A stretch of 50,677 bases of DNA from Sedimenticola hydrogenitrophicus (GTDB taxonomy: Bacteria; Pseudomonadota; Gammaproteobacteria; Chromatiales; Chromatiaceae), in the NCBI RefSeq assembly GCF_029017505.1, contig NZ_JAQGEI010000041.1, forward strand, positions 1 to 50,677, given 5' to 3'. Positions 50,673 through 50,677 of the stretch are shown here, in pieces. The notes beneath the pieces were generated by a model. It was not told where the DNA came from and ran no database searches. It saw nothing but the letters and a program-made list of their open reading frames with translations. Position numbers and translations under genes: made by a program. Positions within the stretch are counted from its first letter, which is position 1; each line of letters opens with the position of its first letter.

Positions 50673-50677
50673 GGTCT

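Overview
This window looks like a piece of the chromosome of a facultatively anaerobic, sulfur-oxidising gammaproteobacterium. The gene order around waaA, dgt, rapA, hemL-thiE-thiD, hemJ-argC-bactofilin-erpA, lon-rsmA and miaB-ybeZ-ybeY-ybeX-lnt is typical of Gammaproteobacteria. A Gly/Tyr-rich secreted protein at 34985-35383 resembles the sulfur globule proteins of Chromatiales, and a full nitrous oxide reductase cluster is present. My inference, from content and not from any database search, is a relative of Sedimenticola, Thiodiazotropha or the tubeworm and clam symbionts.

Layout. 1-5036: waaA, a ComEA-like DNA-binding protein, a REP-associated transposase (RAYT), a Pcm-family methyltransferase and a dGTPase. 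5500-7641: a PAS-PAS-GGDEF-EAL protein. 7833-10730: rapA. 11270-23601: the nos region, in the order cyt c, nosZ, cyt c, diheme cyt c, nosB-like, nosD, nosG, nosH, then nosF, nosL, nosY. 23933-25542: an uncharacterised anchored protein, a SCO1 copper chaperone and a PCuAC copper chaperone, which probably serve copper-site assembly. 25603-28358 (minus): hemL, thiE, thiD. 28487-34889: DUF5063, an A-type Fe-S carrier, hemJ, DUF4126, argC, DUF6776, bactofilin and erpA. 34985-41775 (minus): sulfur globule protein, lon, rsmA, egtD, egtB. 41990-44098 (minus): a membrane GGDEF-EAL protein. 44418-49708: miaB-phoH-ybeY-corC-lnt. 49836-50447 (minus): a second RAYT inside its own repeats.

The nos genes encode a Sec-exported, clade II-type NosZ, its electron-transfer partners (c-type cytochromes, the NosG/NosH Fe-S proteins, a membrane NosB-like protein) and its copper-site maturation machinery (NosD, NosF, NosY, NosL). 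FNR/DNR-type boxes stand before nosZ, before the diheme cytochrome and, with one mismatch, before nosF. No nosR is present, as is usual for clade II clusters.

The intergenic DNA is unusually rich in small mobile repeats. (1) Four MITEs share GAATGGCACT ends and are flanked by 10-11 bp direct repeats. One has inserted in frame into the signal peptide of nosL. (2) A 78-bp repeat unit encodes a complete 25-codon micro-ORF coupled by ATGA overlaps. It lies exactly between nosL and nosY, and again, as an in-frame tandem pair, directly before rsmA. (3) Two RAYT genes have their own REP families and 5'-end relics. (4) Other foldback or MITE-like elements lie between nosH and nosF, before argC, before erpA and before egtD. 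A candidate small RNA lies at about 31528-31625. I recognised no tRNA, rRNA, CRISPR array or prophage.
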